Source: Chiua virens (lineage: Eukaryota; Basidiomycota; Agaricomycetes; Boletales; Boletaceae). From it: 64,000 nt of DNA. Positions 22,278 to 34,700 of the stretch are shown here, in pieces. The notes beneath the pieces are model-generated. The model had not been told where the DNA came from. It made no database searches and worked only from the letters and a program-made list of their open reading frames with translations. Position 1 is the stretch's first letter; each line of letters starts with the position of its first letter. The stretch spans positions 1-64,000 of the forward strand of contig JAHNUO010000029.1 in the NCBI GenBank assembly GCA_019787685.1, in the 5' to 3' direction. The position numbers were made by a program, and so were the translations under genes.

Positions 22278-23529
22278 ATGTCAGATCTTCCACCAGAGCT
22301 CGTCTTTGCTATCCTCGAGCATGTCTACTACACGCCCACCGGATCCCCCGATCACGCCCTCCTTGCAAACTGTTCCCTTGTTTGCACTCTATGGTCCGTA
22401 CCCGCACAATCCCTTCTCTTCCGCAAGACCACCAGATTGCAAGCGCCTACAATCTTATCCTTCCAAACTGCACTCAGGTCGTCCGCAAGCCGCGGTAATC
22501 CGATGGGTGATGCTGTTCGATCTCTCGACATATCTGTCTGGGGGATTTTGAACGACAAATGCCAACCAGAAGTCTTCACAGAAGTGCTGCAATCCTGTCC
22601 CAGGGTGTACGAGCTCACCCTGAGCGTTTTTGGCTTACACGAGTTCGACCAGTTCGCACTTGCCAAGCTCAAGCACGCAGGGCAAGGCATCAGAGCGCTC
22701 AATCTCCTCGATTGTGGCGTACAATCGCCGGTGCTGTTTCAGCTGCTTGGCATATGGCCACACATACGCTTCTTGAAGATCGGGACGGAGATTGCTGCTT
22801 GGCCGTGGCGACACCCTGCAGAGACGCCGGTCTTCCGCCAGCTGAAAGGCAGTGCGGGTAATGACACCGCCCAGCGGCCTCCCGCATGCGTTTCATTATA
22901 CGATCTCTCGCTCTCACGTATTCCCCAACCGGCAGTTCTTGCTTGGCTCCTCGGCTCCTCTGCCTCCACGCTTCGTATTCTGGACCTACGCGATTTCCCG
23001 GGTATTGAAGGGAGAGAAATTCTGACAGCACATGCCCCACACCTGCGCTCGCTTCGCTTGCTCCATTTCAGCACCGAGTCGGCGGCGTTTCTGCGCCAAT
23101 GCATACGTCTCGAGGAATTGGTCATTTACACCATTCCTATTTTTGTCCCGCTCGCATCTGCCATCCCACAAACGATCGAGCATTTATCGTTTCGAAATCC
23201 GAGACACGCCTCCAGGAGCACTCTGAATCCCATTCTCGATACAATCGAGGTCTTACCTAAGTTGCGCATGGTTACGTGCGACAAAGACTCACAGGGTTTA
23301 CGTGACTTTGCCTTACTGAAAACGCGATGTGAGGAGAGGGGTGTAGAGGTGGTAATATCGGAAGTGCCTTTCTGGGTGGTAAGTCTAGACGCGAACCGAA
23401 GTCGAGGTTCATCTGTCGATTGAGCCGCTCACTCAATTTTTCTTTTCTCGTCAGAATGAAGATCCTGTGATCGTTGATTGTTTTCCTCGGCGACGATCTG
23501 TCTCGAATTTTCGGTTGATGACGGGTTGA
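22278..23529 (+). CDS. F-box protein with leucine-rich C-terminal region
   Basis: The ATG at 22278 opens MSDLPPELVFAILEHVYY, a standard F-box start, followed by LANCSLVCTLWSVPAQSLLF completing the motif. The rest (about 340 residues) has irregular leucine-rich repeats (RALNLLDCGVQ, TLRILDLRDFPGI, HLRSLRLLHFS, RLEELVIYTIPIF) of the kind found in expanded Agaricomycete F-box families. A single GT-AG intron at 23379-23454 near the 3' end adds NEDPVIVDCFPRRR before TGA at 23529. It probably acts as an SCF adaptor; the substrate is unknown. The in-frame GTG upstream of 22278 is not a likely start. No break is seen. Confidence 0.85.
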
Positions 23530-24424
23530 CGCCGCGGCGATAATGGGGGAATGTATGTATAGGATCTAGACTTCTTGACGTGTTTTTTTTATAGACGATT
23601 TGCAACCATATCCCTTGGTTGCTGGCTACTGAAGCACTGACTCACTCCTCCACGATACATGCCCTCGGGGATTGCGTGCACGACTATGCATGCAGTTTCA
23701 TGGCGTGTGGTTTGCGGCTTGCCTCGGTCTTATATGGCAATTCAATCTTTACGTATGATTTGTGTATCGGAAAACTCGGCCGCTGAGTAAAATATCGATT
23801 GGTCTGGATGTCTATATCTGATGATCGTTGATTGTGAACTGATCGATATTGGATAGAAGCACCCGTGACCGGTAAATTTCTACGTCAATGTCGCGGGTTG
23901 TGTCATTGAGCGGTGGGATTACTACCATGACAACGAGGGACGTTTCCGCTTTATCAACCTCACTTTCGTATAACAGCAGTCAGGCCCGGAGCGTCGCCGC
24001 TAGGTCATCCGGTCTGCAGGGAAAGACCCGAAGAGTCTGTACCTTTGGGTACTCGCAAGGATAAGACTACTATCCGATGCGGCGGCACTGCCAGTGCCAG
24101 AGTACTAGTGCGTTTGGAATTCTGAACTTCCTTGCCCTGCCGACAGTGGGCTGAATGTAATGCTCTAAACTCGCTGGCCTCCACCGATAACTCGTTAGTC
24201 ATCAACGGCGATGAGGCCCGGTGAGTACTTGAGTCATGAAACTGGGTACTGTAAGGGATTTGCCAAAGTAGCCTTGCCAGTGTTCGCTGCTTCGATCACC
24301 TCTACAGTGCATTACACACAAGGAATGACTTGCTTTCTGCGCACGCCAATTTGTACATTTCGACCGCTGGCCCGGAATAGTACAGACATTGGAATTCTCG
24401 GACATACATACCAGTGAGAGCTGT
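23530..24424. other. Intergenic, nothing supported
   Basis: No credible gene or repeat is seen downstream of the F-box gene. Confidence 0.5.
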
Positions 24425-25560
24425 ATGCAAAGGTATACGTACCCCTCGACTTGTCAAGCGAACCCACCGTTTTCACGCCCTTTTTTTCGTTGTCGTCCTG
24501 CTAGACTTTTTCTTGCTTCTCACCGTACATGAAAATCCCGACCTCGTTGACGCCTACCATGCCGTCCTCTGACCACTGGCCTTGCCCTATTAAGGAGTAC
24601 GCGCGCTACATCACTGGCATCGGGCTAGCCTGCACAAAGATAATGTTATATACCCGTCGTTCTCGGCGTTCTCGTCTCCACATCGGCACGCCTCTGGTCT
24701 ATGGACTCTTCAGGTTGGTGTCACCTTTCATCTCCATTGTCGATTCGTGATTGTAGGGCTCACCGCGATCGTTTAGTCGCTAACACTACAGTCGATGAAA
24801 CGAATCAGGTCAGAACCGTTGGATGTGTGCTGGTGCAAGTAGTGCTAAAGCACACCCTAAATTCATCGTGGCTGGTAAGTTTGAGTGACTTGTCCTTATT
24901 CTGGGTTGACACATGACGGACACAGGCAACGGAGTCGAAGTCCGAGGGTCGACGAACGTTGGTTCAAACCAGTCAACTTTCGTCAATCATATCTTGGAAG
25001 AATAGTGCATAACTTGCCTTCTTCGACTTGGACTTGGAAGGTCGCGTATGTGGATTCTTTGTTTGGATACGAACCGGGGGGGAGGTCGAAGTGAGTCAAG
25101 TGACACAAAGGTTTTGTTCTGAATCCTGATGCATAATGTCACTCATACGTATCGGCTCCAGGGAGAACAAAGGTGGCACCACACTTTTTGCGCACGCAGC
25201 CATCGCAGGGGCTAATATCGGTATCCCAGGCTGAGGAATCGTGATGTCGTTCTTGTTCTCCTTGAATATCTGCTGCCGTTTGGAGGATCGTGTCTATCTG
25301 TCTTCTTGTAGTGGTCGACGATGATGTATTTCCGCTATTGTCAGGCATCAGTTCGATGTTGGAGAGCAATAAAAATGTAGTCCGTTGTTCCAGTCACATC
25401 CGTTGTCAACGACTGAGCTGCTCTTTGCACAAGAGTACACTTATGCATTGCCGTAGCATGCTGGTCAAGGTAGAAAGGAGAGAGTAACATAGATCTATAA
25501 CAGGCGTCAACTAACCAGCACCCGTACTAGACATGAGGTGAGAGCAAGACGAACCCAACA
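24425..25560 (+). repeat. Diverged duplicated unit, copy 1
   Basis: It aligns by eye with 27105-28250 and with a short piece near 28965. Shared blocks are an ACCCCTCGACTxGTC leader, CTAGACTTTTTCT(T/C)GCTTCTCA, ATGAAxATCCCGACCTCG, GGTAAGTTT...ATTCTGGGTTG, TGGTTCAAA and GAATCGTGATGTCG(T/C)TCTTG. The ATG in the shared block at 24529 opens a 73-residue frame with no recognised family. The reading frame is not conserved between the copies, so it could be a decayed gene, a non-coding gene or a transposable element. Confidence 0.5.
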
Positions 25561-27104
25561 CAATCGCACGCGCGTCTTATAAGTGCCATGAAACGATTCG
25601 GATGTTAAAAAAGACGAAATAAGTGATATCAGCGTCGCAGGCTGTGCACAATTTTGTTTGTAATTACCATCGCCCTGATAGTGAGAGACATCTTCGTTGC
25701 AACGACCTCATTTTGGTACAACATTCGTGTAACCACGACGAAGCGACCGCGACCGCTTGATTGTTCAGGTAATCAAGGTTGGGAACGCTTCTCACTGCGT
25801 GAAATCGTGACTCGAATTGAAGGTCCCTGGAACGCTTTTCTGTCAGAAAATACCCGAAGCTGTGAAGATACGAAAATGAGGGAGACGCGTTCATAGAGTC
25901 GATGTAAGCACAGCAAAGACGTGAGACACTACCGTAGCAAATTGAGCATAGAAACCATACGAAGCGAACGTGACGTGGAACTGAGGAGTGTATGCGTGGC
26001 GAGGCAGGTGAGGAGGATGGATGGCGACAAATCAAAGGAGTGGATCTGCAAGGTCAAGCAGCGCCGATACGTTCGAACGTGACGTGGAGGCGAGAGTGAT
26101 CAGCAACTGAAGCGCCACCGGTAGCGGGTCAGGTGGCAACGACGATTCTTACTTTGTTGAGGATGATAGCGACGAGACGAGGTGTAGCGGTGATCATATC
26201 TGCAGTTTTATTGGGTTGTTGAGCGGATGACGGCCAGTAATTGCTCGAGTGATTCACTGGCAACAGGAAAGGCGTAGTACCTGTGAAATGACGTCTGTAA
26301 CTTGGGACAGAAAACAATCAAGCTGTAGCAAGGAAGACGACATCGGGAGCGAGAGCTCTATATCGTTCAAACCCTTCGCCATTTCATTCCACTCCAAAAG
26401 TCATGCGCAAACGACCCTGACGGTACGGGTAGAGGCTACTGCCACTGATCTGGTCAATGGCAGTCAAGCTTGCAGCTAGGACGTGCTCTCGCAGCTCACC
26501 TGCTTGACCAGCGAATGCGTCAATTTTATCCGGGCAGTCAGGGTCTCGCACTTGCCGTCTCGAACGATAGGTAATCTCAGCTAGAATGCCGAGCATCGAA
26601 GTGCGTTGCGCTGGAATGGTGGATCGGACAAAAGAAATATCACCTTAGCATCGTTTGCACTTTTTTGGGCTTGGAGTGGTCATTACATAAGATGATGGAG
26701 CTCAACCGTGCTCCGATTGACAACTACTACACGTCTTCACTAATCATTCCAACACCACTGCCTGAGGATCCATTTGAACAAATCACATCTCAAGCAGCAT
26801 GACTCGCAAAGACACGAACTTGGAGCTACCCGCCGCCACGGCCAAGAATTCCAAGGATCTTGCCATGTTTGAATTGGTTTGCCTCGTTGGGTGCAATGCT
26901 CTCGTGTTGCGTGCTATCGGACGTCACTGGTAACTATAAGATTCATGATGCCGGGGCATCAATTACAGGCTCTGCCAACACTGTATGAGAGTCGACGATT
27001 GCTTCTCAGCGCTGCACGTCAACTTGGATCTGCATCAACTTGAATACCAACTTCGAGTGTGTTAAATTCCAATGTTTGCATTCCTAGGCTCGGTCCCTGC
27101 GGTC
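25561..27104. other. Intergenic between the two duplicated units
   Basis: Only short unconvincing frames are found on both strands. Confidence 0.4.
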
Positions 27105-28250
27105 AAAATGTATAAATACCCCTCGACTGTCACGGTCGAGCGAACCCCATCGTCTCGACGCCCTCTCCTTTCGTCGCCGTCATCCTCCTAGACTTTTTCT
27201 CGCTTCTCAACGAATGAACATCCCGACCTCGAATGCGTCGCAGTCAACCGTTCTATCCCGTCGTTGTCGCTATTTTCTGACCACCCGTTCCACCCTATCA
27301 AGGGGCACGCGCGCTGCATCACCAATCGCTTCTCGATGGTCGTCTCCCAACGAACCGCCTTTCCCAGTCCAGCGCGTTCTGGCCGGACTTGGACTCAGAC
27401 TTGGTTCGAGTTCTTTGTGATGTCCTCCATTAATCCGAACTCCGTCTCGATTCGCGAACATCACCTGCGTAGCTCTTGCGCTCCCTGCGATGGTACATTC
27501 CGCAGGCTTGACCGGGAGCCTCGGGCCAACTTGCCGAAGGAGCTGCACCAGCCTCCACCCGTGGTGATCCAGCCTGAGGGTCGATTCCGCAGTCGAACCT
27601 TCTGCCAACCGGTGAGTCCGTCACAGTGCCGCATGTTGACGCTGCGTCTAATCGTTTTGCACAAGCGCACACACTCGGGCAACTCGAGAGCATTCGAACC
27701 CTCGTATTCTCGAGCCTTGCCGCTCCAAGTCCAATCTAGGCCTATAATGTGGCAGGTAAGTTTATGTAATCGATTTTTCGCATTCTGGGTTGTTACATTG
27801 TGGGTACAGGGTGTCGTGGTAAAATAGTCGCTGGAGTGCTGGTTCAAATCCATCCAACTATCGTCACTCATGGCTATGAAGAACATGTAGGGGGATCATC
27901 ATGCACACTAAATGCTGATGCTCAGGACCAGGGTGGTAGGAGAGACAGTGCATGTCGGTTCCAAGGAGTGCATGGGTGTTTTCACGCTTTTTGCGCACGA
28001 GGCTGTTGCAGGGGCTAATGTCAGCCACTCGAATATCGGTATCTCGGGCTCAAGAATCGTGATGTCGCTCTTGTTCTCCTTGAACGTCTGCTGAGGTTTG
28101 GAGGATGGTGTCTATCTGTCTTCTCGTGTTGGTTGACGATTATGTATATCTGCCACCATTCCTGTCTCACTTGATGTCGAAAATCTTGCTCTGCGCTCAA
28201 TAAAATTTGCTGGTTCCAGCAGACTTGTCGTGTCCGATGTCGACGAATCG
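27105..28250 (+). repeat. Diverged duplicated unit, copy 2, with TATA-like promoter
   Basis: A TATAAATA box at 27111-27118 is followed by the shared leader and by the shared ATG at 27214. Two overlapping plus-strand frames (68 and 187 residues, the longer at 27264-27827) run through the unit and neither has a recognised family. An intron-like GTAAGT...GGTACAG at 27754-27809 matches the corresponding region in copy 1. The pair may be a small transcribed gene family or an unclassified repeat. Confidence 0.45.
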
Positions 28251-29418
28251 AAGGATGCATTTTGTACAAGTCGCCGTCACATTTCCGCACCACTTGATCA
28301 CTTCTATCATTACTAATAATATTTCTGGTCGTCTGGTCTGGGTGGTCATGAGTAAGGACGGAATTTCTCGTCACTGGAAATTGTTCCTCCCCTGGTTAAT
28401 GGAACGGTGGCCCCGCGACTGCTCGGGTACTTGGAGCTTTTGACGCTGCTTGTCCATACAAAGTAAGTATGACGATGGTCACATACTTTGCCGACCCCTT
28501 CTTCGCGACCCTCACGCATACGTACGCGCATGACCTCGTTAGGGTCGAATATGCGTATGGCTATGTGACGTCATGAGCAAGACAATGTAGGGCCTTCCCC
28601 ATGGGATTCGTCGTAGATGGTGAGGCGCCCCCCGACGTGGCTTCGTCAGGCCGTACCATGTTCGCGCAGTTTCCGGACGTGACAGACGTCCGATGAAGGG
28701 GCCCACGACGCACGATGATTCAAGAAAACCCGTCTGCAATCACGTCCGTCCAATTGATCACACGCACTCGACGCTTGGAACGCATCTCGAGATACATTAT
28801 CCAGCATGGTCACATTCAACATCGACCACCCCATCCCCACAGCCTCTTAAACACAGACGGGACCGACGATCGATGGTCTGATCTCCTAAGCAGAGTCGTA
28901 ATACACCAGCACAACAGGGCATAGTATGGAACGAAAAGAAGAGCAAAAATACATCTGTAAAGGTGCAAACTAACCAGCACCCGTGGAATCGCGTCATGAA
29001 AAACGATGTGGATGGAAATAGGGTATGGTGATGACGAGTGTGATAAATGGATTATGCGTTCGCGACGGTGCCAAATAAAAGGGGTGACGTCGAGACGAGG
29101 AACGAGGGGGAGTACTATTTGCGGGTGTAGCTATAGCGGCAGCAGCAAGCAGGGCCGTGCATGGTGGGATGTGTCATAGAGAACGAAAAGAAGTAAGTGG
29201 CGTGTGGTGCGGACGTGGGACAACCAAACGAGAGAAAGACGCCCGCAGTATGTAAACGAGAAGGGAGATGAAACAGGGATTAAAGGAAGAGCAATACAAA
29301 CACCACCACCACGAGACCCTGAGATGAAATCAACCTCTAACAACGGGATCAGGAAGGACGGTGGGGGAAAGGGAATGAACATAAATCATCCCAGGCACGG
29401 GCGTCGAAAGCCCATGCG
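28251..29418. other. Intergenic, partly duplicated, no gene supported
   Basis: Short overlapping frames are present on both strands. The block AACTAACCAGCACCCGT near 28970 matches 25510, extending the similarity between the two duplicated units. Confidence 0.4.
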
Positions 29419-31577
29419 TCAAGGCACCGCACCCACCAAAAGACCCGTAAACGCAGTGGCGATCACCGCCGCAAGAAACCCTGCGCGGACGACGACTTCC
29501 CATTGTGCACGTTTCACCACCGGTGACTGTACCTGCGTCAGCGGCGCCGCAAACGCAGGCACACCCCGCGTAAACGAGGGTATCAACGTCGTCAGTGTTA
29601 TCCGGACGCGCGATGTGCGTTTAGCCGGTGACGATCCAGACGCACCCTTTTCCAGGGGTGACGCTGACTCGAACGCCGGCGAACGTTGCTGATTGCATTT
29701 GTATTGCATACGTCCAAACAAGGGACCGACGCCCTTGTCGAGCGACGACGTCGATGTCGCGGGTCTCACTGTCTGTGTGGGAAATGGCACCGGCGCACTC
29801 TCGACACCCGTCCCGTCCCGTCGGTGCCCAGGCAAATTCGTCGGTAACGAGTCAAAATCAAAATAACATGCACTCCGTTGACTACGGAGCGACCGCGCCA
29901 TGTCGGTCAGACTGCTCGTGCTGCCATTGTAGTCATTGGGGATGAAACCAGCCGTCGGACCAAACTCGGATGCGCTTCTCGTACTACTCCGAGGACTTCG
30001 GGCTGTCAATTTCGGATCCGCGATTGGGGCGCTACCGGTGGCAGACGTTGAGATAGACGGTCGCGTGGATCGCGACTCTGTCCGGACATGCACGGGTTCC
30101 ATGTATGCGATGGAGGACGGGGGTGTGCGGTATTCTGGTCGATAGAGGCATGACGCCGTGGCAGGCCCCTCGGGCGCGGGAACGTCGTCCCACAGCGCAG
30201 GAGAAACGTCGATATCGTTGCGCGGGACCATCCCATGGCCCTCTGACGCGCAGGAGTCGCAGTATGTCTCGACCTGACTTGCAGACACTTGTGCATAAGG
30301 GTAGTGAGGGGCATAAGCATATTGTGACGTGGGGGAATCAAACGTAGTCGACGCCGGGGACGACAATACAGACGTGGTCTCTGAGAGCGCCGAGAGCGTT
30401 TGAGCGTGATGCGCGGACCTGACAGGCGCTGAGGTGGGCGCCTGCATCGGCCGCGATATCGCCAGTCGCGAGAGTTCAAATTTGCGAAGTTGCCGAAGGT
30501 CGCCAAACACATACACCATCAGGCATATCTGACGAAAGGGTTCGACCGTTAGTGACACCGCCCAGAAACGCACGTCTCACTTACACCCTGCAGACTCGCG
30601 ATCAACACAGTCAAACCGAGCCACAATCCGGGAAAGGCAGTCCATCGAATCCAACGCGTGTGAGAACCCATGTTCCAGCGACCAGTCGTCAACACGAGCG
30701 GCACCAGTCCGGCAACAACCGTAAAGAAACACCCGCCCATGATGCCACAGACCGCACGTTGGGACCCTACGTTGGTATATGCAGCACGCACGAACCGTCT
30801 CAAAGACTCGCTGAGCATATTCCGCACCTCGACGGACACCTCGGTGAACACAGCAGGATCAGGGTGGATGCTCTGCGAGGCCCACACAGGTTTCTGATCT
30901 TGACCATGCGTCCGCCACGCCTGCACATGCGCATGCGGCGACGTATGAAACGGCGCAAGGACGTCCGAGGGGATGTTGAGTTCATACTCGCCATTCGGGG
31001 TAAAGAACGTCTGCTTCGCGCGGAGATAAAACATGGCGAGGGCAGGATCCGGCGTGGGCGGGAGGGAGAACTTTTGGTGCTGCATCTTGGTTATCATCTT
31101 TTCCTTTTTGCTGACGAGGGACGTCTTTTCGCGTTGGGCCCAGGCGTTGTAACGGGCGGTGTAGTCCTTTAGCCAGAGGACGAAGTAGAGATTCTCGGGC
31201 GCATGCTCGACGTAGAGGAGGTATTCCTCCAGATCCTTGAGGCCAATTGGAGGGAGATGGCGACGTGTGAGGACGTCGTCGAGACGGACATTAAGGATGG
31301 GGGTGACACCACACGAGCGAACCTTGCCAACCGCGGGTGGTGGATTACAAAGCCGATACTGGGGTGAAACTGGTCGGAAGTAGTGAGTATCAAAAATGCA
31401 AGTACACTTACCGGTAAAGAGAGGAAACCTCGAAGGGTGAATCGTGACGGCGGAGGTTGGGCCATCGGGGAGGAGGAAGAGATGGCCAAGGGAAAGCAGC
31501 AGCACGGCAAGATAAAGTGAGCGTAACTCGGGTCCTCCTGGTGCCGTCATCCTCGGGACCTGACCGTGTTTAGACAT
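29419..31577 (-). CDS. RGS-domain membrane protein, RAX1-like
   Basis: The gene reads minus from MSKHGQVPRM at 31577 (MTAPGGPE at 31550 is an alternative start) to a stop at 29419. Introns are about 42 bp (near 31370-31412) and about 55 bp (near 30533-30587). An N-terminal hydrophobic stretch is followed by the RGS fold: LDDVLTRRHLPPIGLKDLEEYLLY and ENLYFVLWLKDYTARY, with the later helices split by a Lys-rich insert and closing with a RRFVRAAY-type motif. Membrane segments follow (AVCGIMGGCFFTVVAGLVPLVL, AFPGLWLGLTVLIASLQG), then a long Ser/Thr-rich cytoplasmic region and a final hydrophobic tail. This is the architecture of fungal RAX1-type RGS proteins, linked to G-protein signalling or bud-site choice. 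Its specific role here is inferred. Confidence 0.8.
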
Positions 31578-31761
31578 GCTCAGCGGTGTCGAGATCGCAA
31601 CTCTCCACACGTCATGATGGCAATAATAAAACAATATTTTGTCGGCTCCAAACTGGCAGGTCCACGCGGGATATCGCACAGCCTAACGGAGAAGAACTAA
31701 TAACCCAAACACCAAAAAGTCAAATGTCACCCCACTCAACGTCGGATATCTCTCCCTTCCT

Positions 31762-34700
31762 CTACCGGAATCTCTGCCGTTCGATGACCGACTTCTGTCT
31801 TGAGTCCCGCGACACCCGCCTCAAATAAGAAAATAAATATAAATAAACACTTATTAGTCGTCGCAGCTTACCAATAATACTCCATCACGTCGCTCTGGCC
31901 CAGCTTCCGTAGGAAATTTTCGTCGTGGGTGATAATAATCAGTTGGAAATTCGACCGGTTCTTGCGTTCATTGATAATACTGCGTGGCGTTTGTCCCATT
32001 TAGCCATCCGTGCCTCAGTAAATCGCCGCACTCACTCAACCAAGCTCTCTGCCAGCGCATCGATGTTCTCCACGTCGAGCGCATTCGTCGGCTCGTCCAG
32101 CGCCAATATACCGCAGTTCTGCCCAAACGAATCGGAGAGCGCAAGCCGGATGATGAGCGAAGCAAGCATCTTTTGGCCAGCAGAACACCGTCCCCGCATG
32201 TCCATCTCAACCTGGTCCTTCGTCATAACGACCTGCCCAGAAGCTCAGCAACGAATTCAGTTCGCAGCTTCTCATAAAGAATCATACCCTATAATTGTAC
32301 GACCGTTTAGACGCGCCACCTTCCACATCGGATCGTATCTTAATCCCATCGATGTCTAGTCAATCTTATTAGCGACCTCTTCGGAAATTCCTACCGCGTG
32401 TCTCAGCTCACCTGTTCCCTGATACGTTTTATTCCACAAGTGTCGCATCGTGTCGTTCACTTCCTCCATCTTCAGACTGTGGTACTTCATAATCGCACTG
32501 TGTCAGGCGTCAGCGCCAAGCCATCATTCGAGTCAGTCAACACCCACTTGTCCAACGCCTTCGCGTACTTTTCGAGGTCATTGTTCGCCATGTCCGACAT
32601 CTATCGCAGCTAAAACGCCGCAACAATCACAATGACACTGAACTCACTTTGACTTTGACCAACTGATCAGTATACCGCTTGTTAATATCCTTGTATTCCC
32701 GCAGGTCTTTCTCCACTTGCTTCAACGTTTCATTATGTGAACTGATTTCACCCCCAATATGGGCGTACTAAAGAAGATCCGACCGTCAGGCGAGCACATG
32801 AATGAGTCCGGCCCGGCGTCAATAAAAGAAGAGAAGTCACGATACACACCTTGCTCTGCATTTCCGTTTCACGTTGCTTCTCGGCCTGATACCGGTCCTC
32901 AAACTGCCGTTTCGCTTTCGCGGCTCCCTCCATGTCATGCGAGTCAATCTCGGCTTGCGTCGCCTCGATATCCTTCTTCAGTCGCCTCATCCGGATGTTG
33001 TCCCGGAGCCTCGATATCAAGCTCCCGCTCTCGTTGATCTCCCGGTCGATTTTGGCAACTGTTTCCCGCACGCTGTCGATTTTGATTCCGAATTCCGTAA
33101 TTTCGACTTCGAAATGCTCGATCTTATCAGCGCACTCTGTCAGCAGTTGGGCGCGTTTTTCCCGGACGTAGCTATGCCACCGCCAAATATGAGCCCTTTG
33201 AGTCATCGAGGAGGAAATGATCATCCCCTCACCGATCGACAACCTTGTTGATATTGTCGAGCTTATCAACACTCATGTTCATCTCCTGCGTGGACCTCTG
33301 TGCCTCGGCTAGCTTGGTGTTCAACTCGGCTTGGACATGTTGGTGCTCCTGTTCTAGACGTTCTATAGGTGCTTGTGCCTCGGCAAGCTTCGCGTCTAGT
33401 TCCTAGAAAACCACGGTATTTTGGTCCATGACAAATAGCCGGTGACGTGAGATCAAACCTTCAACTTGACGCTCAGTGCACCGATTTCGTTCGTCATGAC
33501 AACGATCCGTTCCTCCATAATATCCTTGTCTCGAATCTGATTCGAAAGTGTGTTTTCTTTCTTCTCCATAGCATGAAGGTCTCCTTCGTATGTCCGGAGC
33601 GACGAATTCTGGCGATCACGGTCCGTCATGATAGCCTGTCGTTCTCGCTCATTCGCACGGCTGTCGGGGAGGTTGATGGTCATATTATTAGACATGAACC
33701 CATAAGGAAATTGTACACATGCACATACATCTCGTTTGAGAGCGAATCCAACTCTGTCTGGACGTCGTCTGCTGTCTTGGATGTGCCAGTCGAACTCAGT
33801 TCTTCTTCCAAATGTGCAATTTCAGTCGTGAGACGTTCAATTTCGGATTGGTTCTTGGTGATCGCCACTGCATGTTGTTTCAGCATGCCGACGTCACGAA
33901 TCTCCTTCTTCATGTCAGCGACTTTTTGCTCGGCCTGACAAGGGGAATGATTGAGCCTCGGGAACGTCTACCCTCCGAGTGAGCACTGCTTTCCACGTAC
34001 CTGTTCGCATTGCTCGCTACTAGGTGGGATTTCAGACTCTGCTGTCTTGATCTGCTTCTCGAGAGCCGGTATATCATTCAATTTCACGCGATCCCTTGAC
34101 GCCTGAACAGGCAACATTTTTTCCAGTCGATCCATCTCTTTCCGCCATTCCTTCAGTTCCTTATCATCGTTCGCTGCCGCCTCGGGTGAGCTACTTTTAT
34201 TAATTTGTTCCTTGAGCTACACGCGCCAAGCGATCAGTTTAGAATGAACCCCTTGATATCAACAAACGTACATATCTCTCAAATACAACCAGTTCCCTGT
34301 CATCCATGTGTCGGCTGCAGGCTTGACAAGTCTTCTTCGCCTTCCCAACCTTGAGGAATGTCTCGTACACCCCTACCATGCCAGCTCTATTGCTCGTTGT
34401 ACTGATTGCGAGCGCGTGCACACAAGTCAGTGATGGGAGTGGAACGTTGAAATCATCATATACCTGGTGAGGTCTTTAACAGCTTCTCGCGCCTCCTCGA
34501 GTGCATCGTTCAAGGGAATGCCTCCCAATGTGTTTTCCTTCAAATATTTCTCTACCTCTTCATAACATAATACGCATGTCAGCGGAAGGAACACGCCACA
34601 GAAATTATGACAAGAAAATGATAGGAACATACGTTTCAGCTCATCTTGTTTGCTCTTGAGTTGTGATTTCGCTTGAGAAAGGGACGTCTCAGCTGCTTGC

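Noticed and set aside
24940..24980. Pol III B box (GGTTCAAACC) suggesting a tRNA or SINE
   Set aside because: A similar GGTTCAAATCC occurs in the other duplicated unit, but no A box at suitable distance and no cloverleaf is found.
29204..29692. 162-codon plus-strand open frame
   Set aside because: It is antisense to the 3' end of the RGS gene and has no family resemblance.
31868..31870. TAA at 31868 as the RAD50 stop
   Set aside because: It lies within a GTAAGC donor. Splicing gives the [11 protein letters not shown] ending that fits RAD50.
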